Below, in pieces: positions 10,936-21,200 of a DNA stretch of 30,822 nt. Source of the stretch: Spirogloea muscicola (lineage: Eukaryota; Streptophyta; Zygnematophyceae; Spirogloeales; Spirogloeaceae); assembly GCA_009602725.1 (NCBI GenBank), contig WELB01000172.1, positions 220,433 through 251,254 of the forward strand, written 5' to 3'. The first letter of the stretch is position 1. Each line of letters opens with the position of its first letter. The notes under the pieces are model-generated. The model made no database searches, was not told where the DNA came from, and saw only the letters and a program-made list of their open reading frames with translations. The position numbers and the translations under genes were made by a program.

Positions 10936-10936
10936 G
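10902..10936. repeat. CCG trinucleotide run
   Basis: About eleven uninterrupted CCG units. A second CCG run of similar size lies at 11111-11147. Confidence 0.9.
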
Positions 10937-11066
10937 TCCAAGGCAAAGACTGCACCTGCTGATACTAAACGAGCGGCCAGGTGCGTTGCCGGGGGGGAGG
11001 CGAGGCGACGTCGCGGCAGCCGCCCGCAAGAGTTAAAGCCCCACCCCCCCCCTCCCAATGCGGCCC

Positions 11067-11076
11067 GCCACGTGGC
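11067..11076. promoter_or_regulatory. Palindromic G-box GCCACGTGGC
   Basis: A perfect 10-bp G-box, the classic site for plant bZIP and bHLH factors, about 325 bp before the EYA-B start codon. Function is inferred from the motif only. Confidence 0.6.
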
Positions 11077-11110
11077 AGCCACCGGGCGCCACCAAGTGGA
11101 TATAGCGCCG

Positions 11111-11113
11111 CCC

Positions 11114-11147
<34 letters not shown>
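11111..11147. repeat. CCG trinucleotide run before the TTTAGGG-like array
   Basis: About eleven CCG units, probably in the EYA-B core promoter or 5' leader, ending six bases before the TTTAGGG-like array. Confidence 0.9.
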
Positions 11148-11152
11148 GATCA

Positions 11153-11193
11153 GGGTTTAGGGTTTGTGATTAGAGTGTTTAGGATTAGGGTTT
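11153..11193 (+). repeat. Degenerate TTTAGGG (plant telomere-type) array
   Basis: About six units: two exact GGGTTTA/AGGGTTT units, then GTGATTAGAGTGTTTAGGA with substitutions, then another TTAGGGTTT. It could be an interstitial telomeric tract or a cluster of telo-box promoter elements (AAACCCTA on the minus strand), about 205 bp before EYA-B. Confidence 0.8.
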
Positions 11194-11399
11194 GTTCTCG
11201 CTCGAGCGCCCGCTGTCCTTCTCTGTCTGGACATCGGCGGCGGGGGTAAGCGGCGGCGGCTGCGGAAGCGGCTGCCGCGGTGGGGGCGGGGGCAGAGGAG
11301 GCGGCGGCGGCGGCGGGGTTGCGAGCCCTGCCAGGTCTCTGTGTGCGCGCAGGAAGGGGCGAGCACGCACCCCTCTCCTGGCCGAGGCTGCGCAGCGTC

Positions 11400-13401
11400 A
11401 TGGCTGCATGGCGGCCTGCGTCGGCCTCCGCAGAGGCCGGCCCTGGCGGCGGCGGCGACGCCGCCGGCGGCGCGACGGCGATCGAGGTCCCCAATGCGCT
11501 CGACGGCAAGGAGCATGAGCGGCCTGGGTCCGGCGCCGACGGTGCCGACGGCGCACTGGGGAAGAGGGAGAGGACGGCCGCGGGCAGAGGGGAGAGGGGG
11601 GAGGAGGAGGGAGGAGCGGAGGCGGAGCCAGGCCCGCTGCGGCCATGCAAGGCGCCTCGTCGGCGGCATGGCCGCCAGTCAGACGGCGGCGGCGGTTGCG
11701 GACCGCGGGCCGTCTTCGTGTGGGACATGGACGAGACGCTGATCGTCTACAAGTCGCTGCTGGACGGCAAGCTGGCGGCCAAGTACGGCAAGCTGGCGGA
11801 CGCCGCGGAAGAGCTCGGCCGTCGGTGGCAGCGCCTCATCTTCGGCGTGCTCGAGCGCGTCCAGGCCTTCCACGAGGTGCAGGCTGCTGTTCAGCTCAGA
11901 CTGATTCGCTATCCACTGGCTAGAGAGTGCTCGATAATGTACAAATGTCACAGGCAAAGAGGTTTCCACTGTCTTCTGATAAAGCTTCGTCTTTCAGTGA
12001 GTGCTATTTGAGAGGTGCATGTAGTAAGCAGATTGACCACTTTGCCACCTTAGCTAAGATCGGGGTTGTGACTCGCTGCGGCGCTGCAGATGGATAATCA
12101 TCAAGGCCTGTGCTTCTTGCACCTGGAGAATGGAATGGCGTCAGCTGAGGGGGAGCCTAAAAGCCAGCGGCAGGGCCAGTGCCATGCCCGCCTGCTCCAG
12201 CACTACAGACAGATCGAGGAACTGTACACGAAGGTTGGCATGCACGTCATGTCAGCAAGTCACGAGCCCGGATCCTGCATCTTAAGCGTCGGGCGTGCTG
12301 ACTCTAGATTCGTGATGTCCATGACGAGGACGTCTTGGTACTGGCAGGGCCTTGCACCCGCTCTGAGTGCGGCACAGCTGGAGGAGTGGGAGGCCGTATA
12401 CAAAGAGACTGATGAGTTCACCGATGGGTGGCTGTCTGCTGGTATGGCGGGTGCTATTGCCTTGCCCTGATCAGGATTTGGGTCACTCACTGAAGACCAA
12501 CTTGCATAGAGATGGGGCTGTCTTGAGCAGCTACTTAGGATGCATGAGGAACATGCATCTCTTGGCCTATCACAGCTCCAAGCTCCAAACTGTTGGAATG
12601 ATGAGGCCCTACTCTCCTCATGGGCAAGCGCCACTAGAGATTGCACTAGAAGCTGGACCCCAGTCCTGAATGCGGTGCCGTGTACTGAGTAATTCCAGGC
12701 CAACAGTTGCTGCGAGCCTGCGCAAACGCCACAGATGCTCCATGCTTGAGACAGCAGCAACACAGAAGGGAGGATGAGGACGGAGAGGGAGGCCAACCGA
12801 ATGCTGCCACGGATGCTGGAGTAGAAGAAGAGGTCCAGCCCATGCAGGCCGAGGGTGAGAATATCAACGTGCTCGTTACGTCGGCCCTTCTGGTTCCGAC
12901 GGTCGTGAAGTGTCTCCTCTTCCGCCTTAGCAACCTGCTCGACATCGGCAACTGTTTGTTCCTAAACCCAGCGCATACTCCCCCTCTCAACTCAACATAC
13001 TCAACTAAGGCCACCTGTACCAATGAGGGCTTATTGCTCTGCATACACGCATGCATGGCCAGTCAGCGTCCAGTGGCAGTCGCCTCAGCATCGGTGGCAC
13101 CGTAGGAGTTGACAGGCACTGATATGGAGCTGAATGATGTGCTATGACCTGGCGAGCAGTGTACAGCTCCAGACCAGCGACAAAGTTGGCCTGCTTCCAG
13201 CTCGTTGAGGAGCGCTATGGCGGGCATCTGACACGGTTCTGTGCCATTGGTGACGGCAAGGACGAGGAGCTCGCGGCGTCCCAGCTTGGCTGGCCCTTTG
13301 TAAAGGTGGCGGTCGCCCGCAGAGAGGCCCTCCGGCTCACCAGCCTTGGTATTGAGGAGATCATTGACATCCTTTGTGAGAAGTCATCGGCGTCCACTTG
13401 A
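11400..13401 (+). CDS. EYA-type HAD tyrosine phosphatase, copy B, 5 exons
   Basis: This is an Eyes-absent family aspartate-based phosphatase of the HAD superfamily, found in plants and animals; its substrate here is unknown. Exons 11400-11876, 12090-12233, 12348-12441, 12699-12953 and 13160-13401 splice in frame to 403 residues, with intron phases 0,0,1,1. Residues 1-104 are Gly/Ala/Arg-rich and poorly conserved. The EYA domain follows: motif I WDMDET with D109 (nucleophile position) and D111, TDEFTDGWLS, motif II LVTSALLVP near 297-305, K332 in the motif III region, and motif IV IGDGKDEE with D355. The start is the first in-frame ATG of the open stretch. Exon 2 has diverged strongly from copy A. 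The acceptor at 12699 (TTCCAG) was preferred to 12717 because it restores a conserved helix. Confidence 0.9.
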
Positions 13402-13521
13402 TCCAGCTTGACAGCTTTCCTGGGACTGTTCACGTTAGCAAGATTAGCGAGGGTGCAAAATGAGTGCCCATCAGCTGGCAACTCAATCAATGCTCGTGAT
13501 ATTCAGGTAGACGGTCCAGTA
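13390..13521. repeat. Direct repeat, copy 1 (includes the EYA-B stop)
   Basis: 132 bp, from GCGTCCACTTGA (the last codons and stop of EYA-B) to ACGGTCCAGTA. It is closely matched by copy 2 at 13594-13726, with scattered substitutions. A TGTAA, the usual green-algal polyadenylation word, lies at 13522-13526, just past the copy. Confidence 0.9.
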
Positions 13522-13593
13522 TGTAAGAAGCAGAATACCGGAAGTAGCTTAAGGATAGAGTATAGCTTTGCCACGGCTGAGGTTGAGGGTTGA

Positions 13594-13726
13594 GCGTCCA
13601 CTTGACCCAGCTTGACACCTTTCCTAGGGCTATTTTAGGTAGCGAGATTACTGAGGGTGCAAAATGAGTGCCCATATGATGAGCAACTGAATCAATGCTC
13701 GTGACAGTCAGGTAGACGGTCCAGTA
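13594..13726. repeat. Direct repeat, copy 2
   Basis: A second copy of the 132-bp block, 72 bp after copy 1. Its GCGTCCACTTGA start repeats the coding end of EYA-B outside the gene, so the duplication arose from the EYA-B 3' end. Confidence 0.88.
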
Positions 13727-13760
13727 ATTACGGTCCAGTATTTACTGGACCGTCTACCTG
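13709..13760. repeat. Perfect 19-bp inverted repeat with 14-nt loop
   Basis: CAGGTAGACGGTCCAGTAA (13709-13727) is exactly complementary to 13742-13760. The loop repeats the ACGGTCCAGTA word once more. It sits between the convergent ends of EYA-B and ETFB and could fold as a strong hairpin in transcripts of either strand. Confidence 0.95.
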
Positions 13761-14129
13761 TGTAGTTTAGTGTTTGTAGCTGTGAATGGAAGCCAAGTCT
13801 GTTGCAGCGGGGAACATGTGCTGCAAGCAAGGAGACAGTAACACGCTTTGCTGTCACCTCATGCTGGAGTAGTAAGGTCAAAATGGAGAGTTGCAGAAAA
13901 GACGGGTGTGACAGGGTGTGCCCCTGATCTGAAAGTGTCCAATACAGGCTGTCCAAGGAGATGAATGAATCAAATAAAGTGTTTAAGAACTTCAGGCAAT
14001 TGAATATTAGCAGCCCCATCATGGGAAGGCAGTACCCATCAGGTGCTCCCAGAGGATAGTACAGAGTATCATCAGGCTTATACAGCTCGTTGACTATTCG
14101 TTGAATCAGTACACTTCTTAGCAGGGATC

Positions 14130-15544
14130 TCAAAGGACATGAGCCTCATTCTTCAGCTTGTCTATCAACTCATCTACAGACGCGACCAACTTGCCCCCCT
14201 GTCTCTTTGGGGGTTCTTCCACCTGCAACACCTGTAGCTGAGGCGTCACGTCTACACCAAGCTCCTTCGGCGATATTGTCTCGATGAGCTTCTTCTTGGC
14301 TTTCATGATGTTGGGCAAACTTGCATACCGAGGCTCGTTCAATCGTAAATCAGTCCTGTACCCAAAGCACGGTTGAAGCTGAGGGAATGCAAGAGACAGG
14401 GACAACAGACTTCCCCCTGCAAATTACTTTGAGCAACTTGCTGACAGCACGTTACATGCAATTTTCTTTGTGGAGGAGATGTGTCTTACGTGACAATTGC
14501 TGGAAGCTTAAGCCTGACAGTCTCCAAGCCGCCATCTATTTCTCGCGTCACCTCAACAGAACCTGCCTCCTTATCTACGAGTACCTGAAATGATGTACAG
14601 CCAAACCGGCTATAATGGTCTGCATATGGCCCTCTCAAGCAAAGCAAGCCAAGAACAGCACTGGACTTCGAGATCATACTGCAGGCAACAGCAACACTAA
14701 CCTGCCAATACTTCACTGTGGTTCTTTCATATGGAGTTGAGAGGAGTACCTTTGAGGCGAAAGTTCCCTGTGGCCATTGAAGCAGTGCAGCAGCCATCTG
14801 CCCCGTCTGGTTGCAGTCATCGTCTATAGCCTGATGGAGCGGGAGTATGCTACCATGACAACATCAGTCTTTCGCAAGGGACCAGATATAGAGCTGGTGC
14901 CTACACATTGATCAGAAATTACTCTAGAAGAGCAAATACTACTCGGATGGCAAGCTGCTTGATGTTGTAATAACATGCAGCTATAGTCCAGATAGCCTAC
15001 AAATTCTGCTCTACCTGTTTCTCTAGAATCACAATGCCTGGTTCCTCCCTCTTTGCAATAGACTGCAGCAGCTTGGCCACCGACAGTGGTTCTAGAGCTG
15101 CTTCATGCCTGACATGGATCCCTCTGTCAGCCCCCATGGCCAGCGCCGTCCGCAGTGTGTCTTTACATTGTTGAGGACCCATGCTGACAGTCACCACCTC
15201 GTCCACTGACCCAGCTTCCTTCAGCCGAATTGCTTCCTCAACGGCAATCTCGCAAAATGGGTTCATCGACATTTTCACATTGGAAGTCTCCACTCCAGTC
15301 TGCACAGTAAGTAAGTGTGATTTTCATCAGCAATCAATGCCTCTCCAAAACCTGTGTACCTACGAAGGGTGTGACACACGTCCCTATGCCGTCCATGTAA
15401 AACACTTGAGCATATCCAGCAAGCACATGCTTCAGCACAGTAATATCATTGGTAGGAGAGCATGAGAGGCTTCACCTTGTCGGCTTTCACGCGAATTTTG
15501 GCAGCATAGTCAATCACCCGCTTCACGGCTACAAGGGCCTTCAT
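14130..15544 (-). CDS. ETFB: Electron transfer flavoprotein beta subunit, 5 exons
   Basis: ETF-beta pairs with ETF-alpha in the mitochondrial matrix and carries electrons from acyl-CoA and related dehydrogenases to ETF:quinone oxidoreductase. Minus-strand exons in order: 15476-15544, 15015-15299, 14750-14830, 14490-14584, 14130-14355. They splice in frame to 251 residues, close to the usual 250-255. Seen: N-terminus [20 protein letters not shown]; the [16 protein letters not shown] helix; the nucleotide-site segment [10 protein letters not shown]; the C-terminal recognition loop [10 protein letters not shown] after LRLNEPRY. The start is the only ATG placed directly before the conserved strand. 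No separate transit peptide is visible, which is common for this subunit. It runs convergent with EYA-B and divergent from U12. Confidence 0.96.
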
Positions 15545-15938
15545 AGCGAGTCGCTCCGGCTTTGCGGACTTGGCCGTCCACAAAGGAGTCTCTCGCGCCT
15601 CGTCGGTAGCTGCCACAACGCTCGTTTAGCCGCTGGCGTCGTGCGTCGGGAAGCTGGCAACGGGACCGCCGGAGGCAGCAAGGCGCCGCCGCCTGGCCCG
15701 CCGTTGCTGGCGCAGGCTCCGACGAAGAAAAGGGACTATGCCCGTCCATGGGGGAGGCGACGCTCCGAGAGCGACCCAAACTGCCACATCGTGGGTCCTT
15801 GTTCAAAGCGGCGGCACATTGAGCTCTGCTTCGGATCCTCACCGGACCACCGCTTCGGGGGCCAACGCCAATGAATCAACATATGGTAGGAGCTGTACCC
15901 TGCCGGAGTGACGCCGGTCCGTCGTGGTTGGATGGATT

Positions 15939-15989
15939 ATCCCATGTTGCCGCAGGTGGGAGCGGCGCAACGCTGGTGGGGGTATATAA
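15939..15989 (+). promoter_or_regulatory. Plant-type Pol II snRNA promoter (USE + TATA) of U12
   Basis: ATCCCATGTTG at 15939-15949 matches the plant upstream sequence element RTCCCACATCG at 8 of 11 positions. TATATAA lies at 15983-15989. The gap is 33 bp, the four-turn spacing known for plant RNA polymerase II snRNA genes; Pol III-type genes use about 23-24 bp. The TATA box is about 32 bp before the proposed U12 5' end. A further USE-like CTGCCACATCG (9 of 11) lies at 15781-15791, too far away for standard spacing. Confidence 0.8.
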
Positions 15990-16014
15990 CGGCGCCGGCT
16001 CTCTCATCCACCCT

Positions 16015-16172
16015 TTGCCTTAAACTAATGAGTAAGGAAAAACAACGCGGCCGGTCGATGCCGGCTGCAGCGCCCCCGCGCGGGGCGCACTCCATTTTTG
16101 GGCGGGCGACAGGCTGGCCCGGGAGCTGACGCCGGGGGCTACTTCTCCCCCAGAACTCTCCCGGGCTGGCCT
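16015..16172 (+). ncRNA. U12: U12 minor spliceosomal snRNA
   Basis: U12 pairs with the branch site of minor (U12-type) introns. The 5' end reads TGCCTTAAACTAATGAGTAA, continuing GGAAAAACAACG. This nearly matches the U12 5' domain I know from animals and plants and includes the branch-site pairing segment GTAAGGAA. Elements follow in U12 order: a hairpin with GCCGG (16050-16054) and CCGGC (16061-16065); a perfect 7-bp hairpin GCGCCCC/GGGGCGC (16070-16088); the Sm site ATTTTTG at 16094-16100 followed by GGCGGG; and a 3' domain closed by a 14-bp stem with two G-U pairs (16112-16125 with 16158-16171), plus an inner GGGGG/CCCCC stem. The length of about 158 nt fits known U12 RNAs. Ends are estimated to within a few bases. 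Confidence 0.92.
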
Positions 16173-16300
16173 CCGCACAACCCCACACAAACACCAAACA
16201 ACATCCCTTGTCACTAAATTATCCAACATGGTCCTTGCTTAGTAGTTGCTTGCTTAGTGACGCTTTTCCTCCGCCCTCTACTTATCCTGACTTGCACTTA

Positions 16301-17750
16301 CTGACTAGAGGTCATGGAGACTCAGACTTGCATCTCCTGACTAGAGGTTACTGACCGTTCCCTGGCTGATGTCATAGTCCTAGTCCTTCGTGCTCCTCAG
16401 GCCTTGTCAATTCCCTTGGGCTGGCCTTCCCCAGCCACCAGTCAATCTGGCCGCGCTTCCTGTGCATGGAGAGCCCACTTGCTGACGTCTTGGAGACTAG
16501 TAACCTGCTTTCTGAGCCATCCGACCCTTTCCGATCTTGTCCATTCCTGTGGGGCTGGCCTCTCACAGCAGGGGTTACTGAGTGTTTCTTAGCTGCTTGG
16601 TTCCATATGTGCTAGCTTTAGCTCCTCCCCTGGCCCCTTCGCACTTTGTTCATTCTAAGTTTTTGGGCTGGCCTTTCCCAGCCCCTATTCTCTATGGGCG
16701 CACACTTCTTCTCACATTGCTGTCAATTTGGAAGAGCTGTTTCCCGTTAGTTGTCTTTCAGCACTTTTCGGCCCCTTCGGACTTCGCCAAGTCGTTTTGG
16801 GCTGGCTGTTCACAGAAGTAAGCAAAGGGGCGAGGGCTGTACGATGCCAGCCTGACAAGAAAGGACAAGGTCCGAAGGGCTATTCACAGCCCTCACCCCC
16901 TTTGTGGGAGCCAATTTGTTCTGTTTAAATGTAGCTGCGCTTCAGCCCTGCCCTGTCCAGCCCTGCGTGTGATGTTCCCATCAGCCCTCGCCCCCATTGG
17001 AAGATCTTACTCCTCTATGCCTTGATGCTGCCTCCAGGTTCCGACAGATCGACGCTTTTCCGACCTATTATTCTGAAGTGACTTACTGACCAGAGGGCAT
17101 TGAGCATCCATTTGCAGATGTCACACAGAAGTTTCATATTTTTGCACCATCCGCTTCTCTCAGACCTTGTTCATTCCTTTGGGCTGGCCTCTTACAGCCG
17201 TTGCCATCCACCGGAAGAGTCTTTCTTCTCACAACCATTGCCATACTTTGAATGAGCTGTTTCCCTCTTGAGCTGGCCTCTCACATACCAGCTGCCGCCT
17301 CTGGCAGCTAAAATTGTCAAGGGAACTGCTCATTGGCAGCTAGTCTCTCCTTAAAGACCTTGTCCATCCTTTTGGGCTGGCTTTCACAGTCCTCGCCCCC
17401 CCTTACGGTTACTACGGTTAGATATGGTCTTCCCTCATCCAGCATCTGGGGCGGCTGTTGACGCACGTCGTAGCAGTCGGTAGGGCAGCCTGGGGCACAC
17501 TAGCATTCCGCAGGCATTAGTTGCATGTTTCAGAAAGCAGCTCTAGCTTACTTTGCTGCGCTCCCAACTCTGGCTACTCATCAGCCTCTGGGCGCGCTCT
17601 GAGTCAGGCCACTAGCTTCCGTGGCGATGCTCCGTCTCCCCCTAATCTTAAGCCTGTCGGAGCTGTATGTGCTCACTCGTTGGTACTCAAGTCACCCAGT
17701 ACCTTAGCCTCCACTGGATAGGGGCTGGCCAAGCCAGCCTAAAAGCCGGA
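16301..17750. repeat. Second cluster of hairpin-tail repeats
   Basis: Plus tails have hairpins at 16418-16436, 16552-16570, 16664-16683, 16799-16816, 17180-17198 and 17373-17390. Minus tails lie at about 16825-16880 and 17716-17747. The words CTGACTAGAGGT (16301-16350, twice) recur. No coding tail was seen, so these are solo tails or a short non-autonomous family. Confidence 0.75.
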
Positions 17751-17972
17751 GGCCGCAGCCAAGGCCTCTGCATAGGGCTGCCTTTTATGTAACCCCACAT
17801 TTTGCACTAGTTTTTGCTGGAACAGTGTATTCGCCATCCTCATCTTCCCATGCACACCGTGCGCTTTCTGCCCCCCTTGGTAGAGTTCCTTGTCACAGCC
17901 ATTGCCTTACATTGAAAGAGATGCTTCTTTCAGCCTTGTCAGCTACTCATTTGACGGCCAGCGTTATGCTCG

Positions 17973-18043
17973 CTTACCGCCGAGATAGCGGTGAGGTGCT
18001 TACCGACAGAGATAACGGTGAGGTTCTTACCGACAGATAACGT
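17973..18043. repeat. Three tandem ~26-bp units upstream of RAD50
   Basis: Units at 17973-17998, 17999-18025 and a shortened third at 18026-18043 follow the pattern CTTACCG..GAGATA.CGGTGAGG. Each of the first two has ACCG...CGGT arms, a small dyad. The array lies about 245 bp before the RAD50 start codon, so it could be a clustered protein-binding site. No known factor was recognised. Confidence 0.75.
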
Positions 18044-18285
18044 GGCCGGAGCCAGCCACCGAGGGAGGAAGGTAGCTCCGCCGAGGGGACTGCTGCAACT
18101 CACACTCGCCCGCCGAGCGACGAGCTCGCGCGGGCGCGCCAGCCATTGCGCGCGCCAGCTGCCGCAGCCAGCCCCATTCTGCGCCGCCGGCGCATCCTGA
18201 GCGCCCGAGGATGACACGCGGCCTGCCACGGCAAGCCCCCTGTCGAACCTGGCGCTGAGCTGACCTGACCACCTTATCGACCGCT

Positions 18286-21200
18286 ATGTCGACCATCGAC
18301 AAGATGCTCATCAAGGGCATTCGAAGCTTCAGCCCAGATAACACGAGCGTCATCGGCTTCTTCAAGCCGCTAACGCTGATTGTCGGTCCAAATGGAGCGG
18401 GCAAGACGGTGAGCAATGAGCAAGTTAACATACAGTTCACGTGACTAGCACACAATTTGCAAATTTGAGCAGTCCTGAGTCATACGAGAAACGACCGAAG
18501 AGGTAGAGACTTCTTACTGGCTCAGTCTTACTTGGTTACTTCTTTTTCTATTGATTAATCACACCCCGTAGTTATGCAGACCATCATTGAGTGCCTAAAA
18601 CATGCCTGCACCGGAGAGCTGCCCCCAAATGCACGATCTGGTCACAGCTTCATCAATGACCCCAAGGTGCTGTGACTAGCCCTGCTAACCTTTAACCTAA
18701 GCCCTGCAGCTTTGTTGGTTCTGGAAAAAAGCCCGCAAGTTATAGTAAGGAGAAAGTTGCAGGCTGCAGGCTGTCAACCCTGGCTATGGGCAAAAGGGAA
18801 TACGTTTCTCTATTTACGCAGATCTCAAGCAAGGATTACAGTATTCTTAGACGTAGCTCTGCTGAGGATCACCTCCGTAGAAGTTGCACTCTAGTCCCTG
18901 AGCATATGTGACCACTCTGGCTGCAGGTTGCAGGCGAGACTGAAACAAAAGGTCAGATAAAGTTGCGGTTTCGTACTGCGGCTGGCAAGGACGTTGTCTG
19001 CATACGTTCATTCCAGCTTACACAGAAAGCTTCGAAGCTTGAATACAAAGCTATCGAGAGTGTGCTACAAACAATCAATGCACAGACAGGCGAAGTGCGT
19101 CCGAAGCCCACGGATTGCTCAAGTTGTACTGTGTGAACACTTGCGAATCTGCTCTGCAGACTTTGTCGATTTGTTTTGTACTGCTGCCCTCACAACAAAC
19201 GTTGGAATGGGATCAACACAAAGCAACTCTGAGATTTGCCTGTGAGTCTGCTTGTGCAGAAGGTGTGCCTCAGCTATAGATGTGCTGACATGGATAGAGA
19301 AGTACCTACGCTTATGGGAGTCTCCAAGGCGGTACTGGAAAATGTCATCTTTGTTCACCAAGATGAGGCGAATTGGCCGCTTGCTGAGGCTGCCGTCCTG
19401 AAGAGAAAGTTTGATGACATTTTCTCTGCGACCAGGTCTTGACTCTCCCCAACGATTCCAAGCCACCACGTATTACATATTAATGAGAATTGACCAGTTG
19501 CAGTGGAGCTCTGAGAGCTCCTACACAATTGACTGGAGCTTTAATGACCTAGTGCTAAGCAGTACGTACCAGTGTCTTTTGCGCAGGTACACAAAAGCAC
19601 TGGAAGTCATTAAGAAGTTGCACAAGGATCAAGCCCAACTCTTGAAGGAATATAAATTGAAGTTGGACCATCTTCAAACACTACGAGATGCAGCCTACAG
19701 GGTCGGTGTACTTAGTGCAGGGTTATCATACTCATGGAAAGTAGTAACAAGAGCAACACACTGAAACGCATGCCAAGCACACTGGAGTTCTGCTTGTGTT
19801 GTTTGCATTGGTGGTTGAAGTGGTCGTTACGTGTAAGCACTTGAAGGTGACCAATATGTTAATTGGTAAATAGTACACTTTGTAGTCTACCTAATCACAG
19901 TGGGTGGCCATGATGTTATGACCCATGTCTTGGTGACTCTTGGTGACTCTTGCATGACTCCTGACTGACACCTTTCTCCTGACATTTTTCCTGTCATGTG
20001 AGGGCTGTCCAGCTGAAGGAGAATGTAGAAGTGGACAAGCAGAAGTCGGATCATCTGCAAGCTCATATCAAGGAGCTTGAAGATAAGATAAAGGCAGCTC
20101 AAACAAGGATTGAGGATGTAGAGGGCCTGCTCAAACGGATGCAGTCACTGCAGGATGATGTACAGAAGAAAGAGGCAGCCAGATCCGTGCTAGTCCGGCA
20201 AAAGGTGCAACAGTACAATGAGCTGGAAGAAGCGTCAGATGGTAGGTGCCAATCACCTACATTTATAGATATCTGCATGGTGCCAGCGGAGTCAGTCTCA
20301 CATCACTTTTGGCCCTTCCAGATTATTTACTGTGATTCTCATCTCAGACACACTTGAGGAACTGGAGGAGTGGCAAGCAAAGTTCGGCGAGACGGTTGGA
20401 ACCATGAGATTGAATATCAGCAAGATGGAAAGGGAAACTAGCGACATTCGAGCTCAGCTTGACAATGACAAAGCAGCCTACATGAGGAATTTGACCTCAA
20501 AGGGCCGCCTCCAATCTGAAGCTGATGTTTGTTTCTTCCCTGCATATTGCATTGGGTGTCTTCTCAATGCGAGGGTTGCGTAAAAGACAGTCAGTCAATG
20601 CTTTGCAAAATTGTAGCCATTTCATTCAGAATCATAGCTTTTGAATTTTCCTGGTGGCAGTAAATTCTCGTCTCTACATCTTTGACTTCCGCAAGAATGA
20701 GGGCACAAAATCAAGTTGTCACTGAATTGAGGTGTTGGCTTGTCCACGCAGACGCATGCAGAAAATCGACGAGATAGAGATTCATGTCTGCAATCCATCC
20801 TGCAGAAGCATGGAATAGGAAACACTGGGCCACTTCCCCTGTCAGATGATGCAGCCTCAACGTTTTACAAGCAATCTGTCCAGAAAATGGAGCAACTGAA
20901 GCACATCTTTGCTCAGCTGAAGGTCAGGGTTGCTTCTTCTCTCTTCTTATGAGATGTACACGACCCTCTCAGCTTGAGCAAGCTCAATAGCCGCTGTATC
21001 TCTTCTGACTAATGTTTACAGGAAGGCAATCGGGCAGAAGAGCAGAAGCTAACGTCCAAGATGGAGGTTGTGCAATCAAAGTACCTTGAGAGTCAACAGC
21101 AAGTGAAGTCCAACTTCTCACAGAAGGTAATAGCACTTTGTTTGCAAGTAGTGGGCTTCTCTGTAACTTCACTCATTTTCGGCCGAAGAGTATTGTTTCG

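Larger units (their letters stand above)
9763..11399. other. Intergenic region between the two EYA genes
   Basis: The divergent EYA starts share this 1.6 kb. The half next to copy A (9763-10500) has open frames but nothing I recognise. The half next to copy B is low-complexity: a TATTG-type repeat, a G-rich strip, two CCG runs, a G-box and a TTTAGGG-like array, listed separately. Promoters and 5' leaders of both genes should lie here. Confidence 0.6.

Noticed and set aside
15781-15791. Second USE-like element, suggesting another snRNA gene
   Set aside because: No TATA box at 23-24 or 33-34 bp and no snRNA-like sequence after it.
16010-16050. First read as a U5-like loop (GCCTTAAACTAA against GCCTTTTACTAA)
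   Set aside because: The longer match, the GTAAGGAA branch-pairing segment and the hairpin order fit U12 much better, and the U5 stem is absent.
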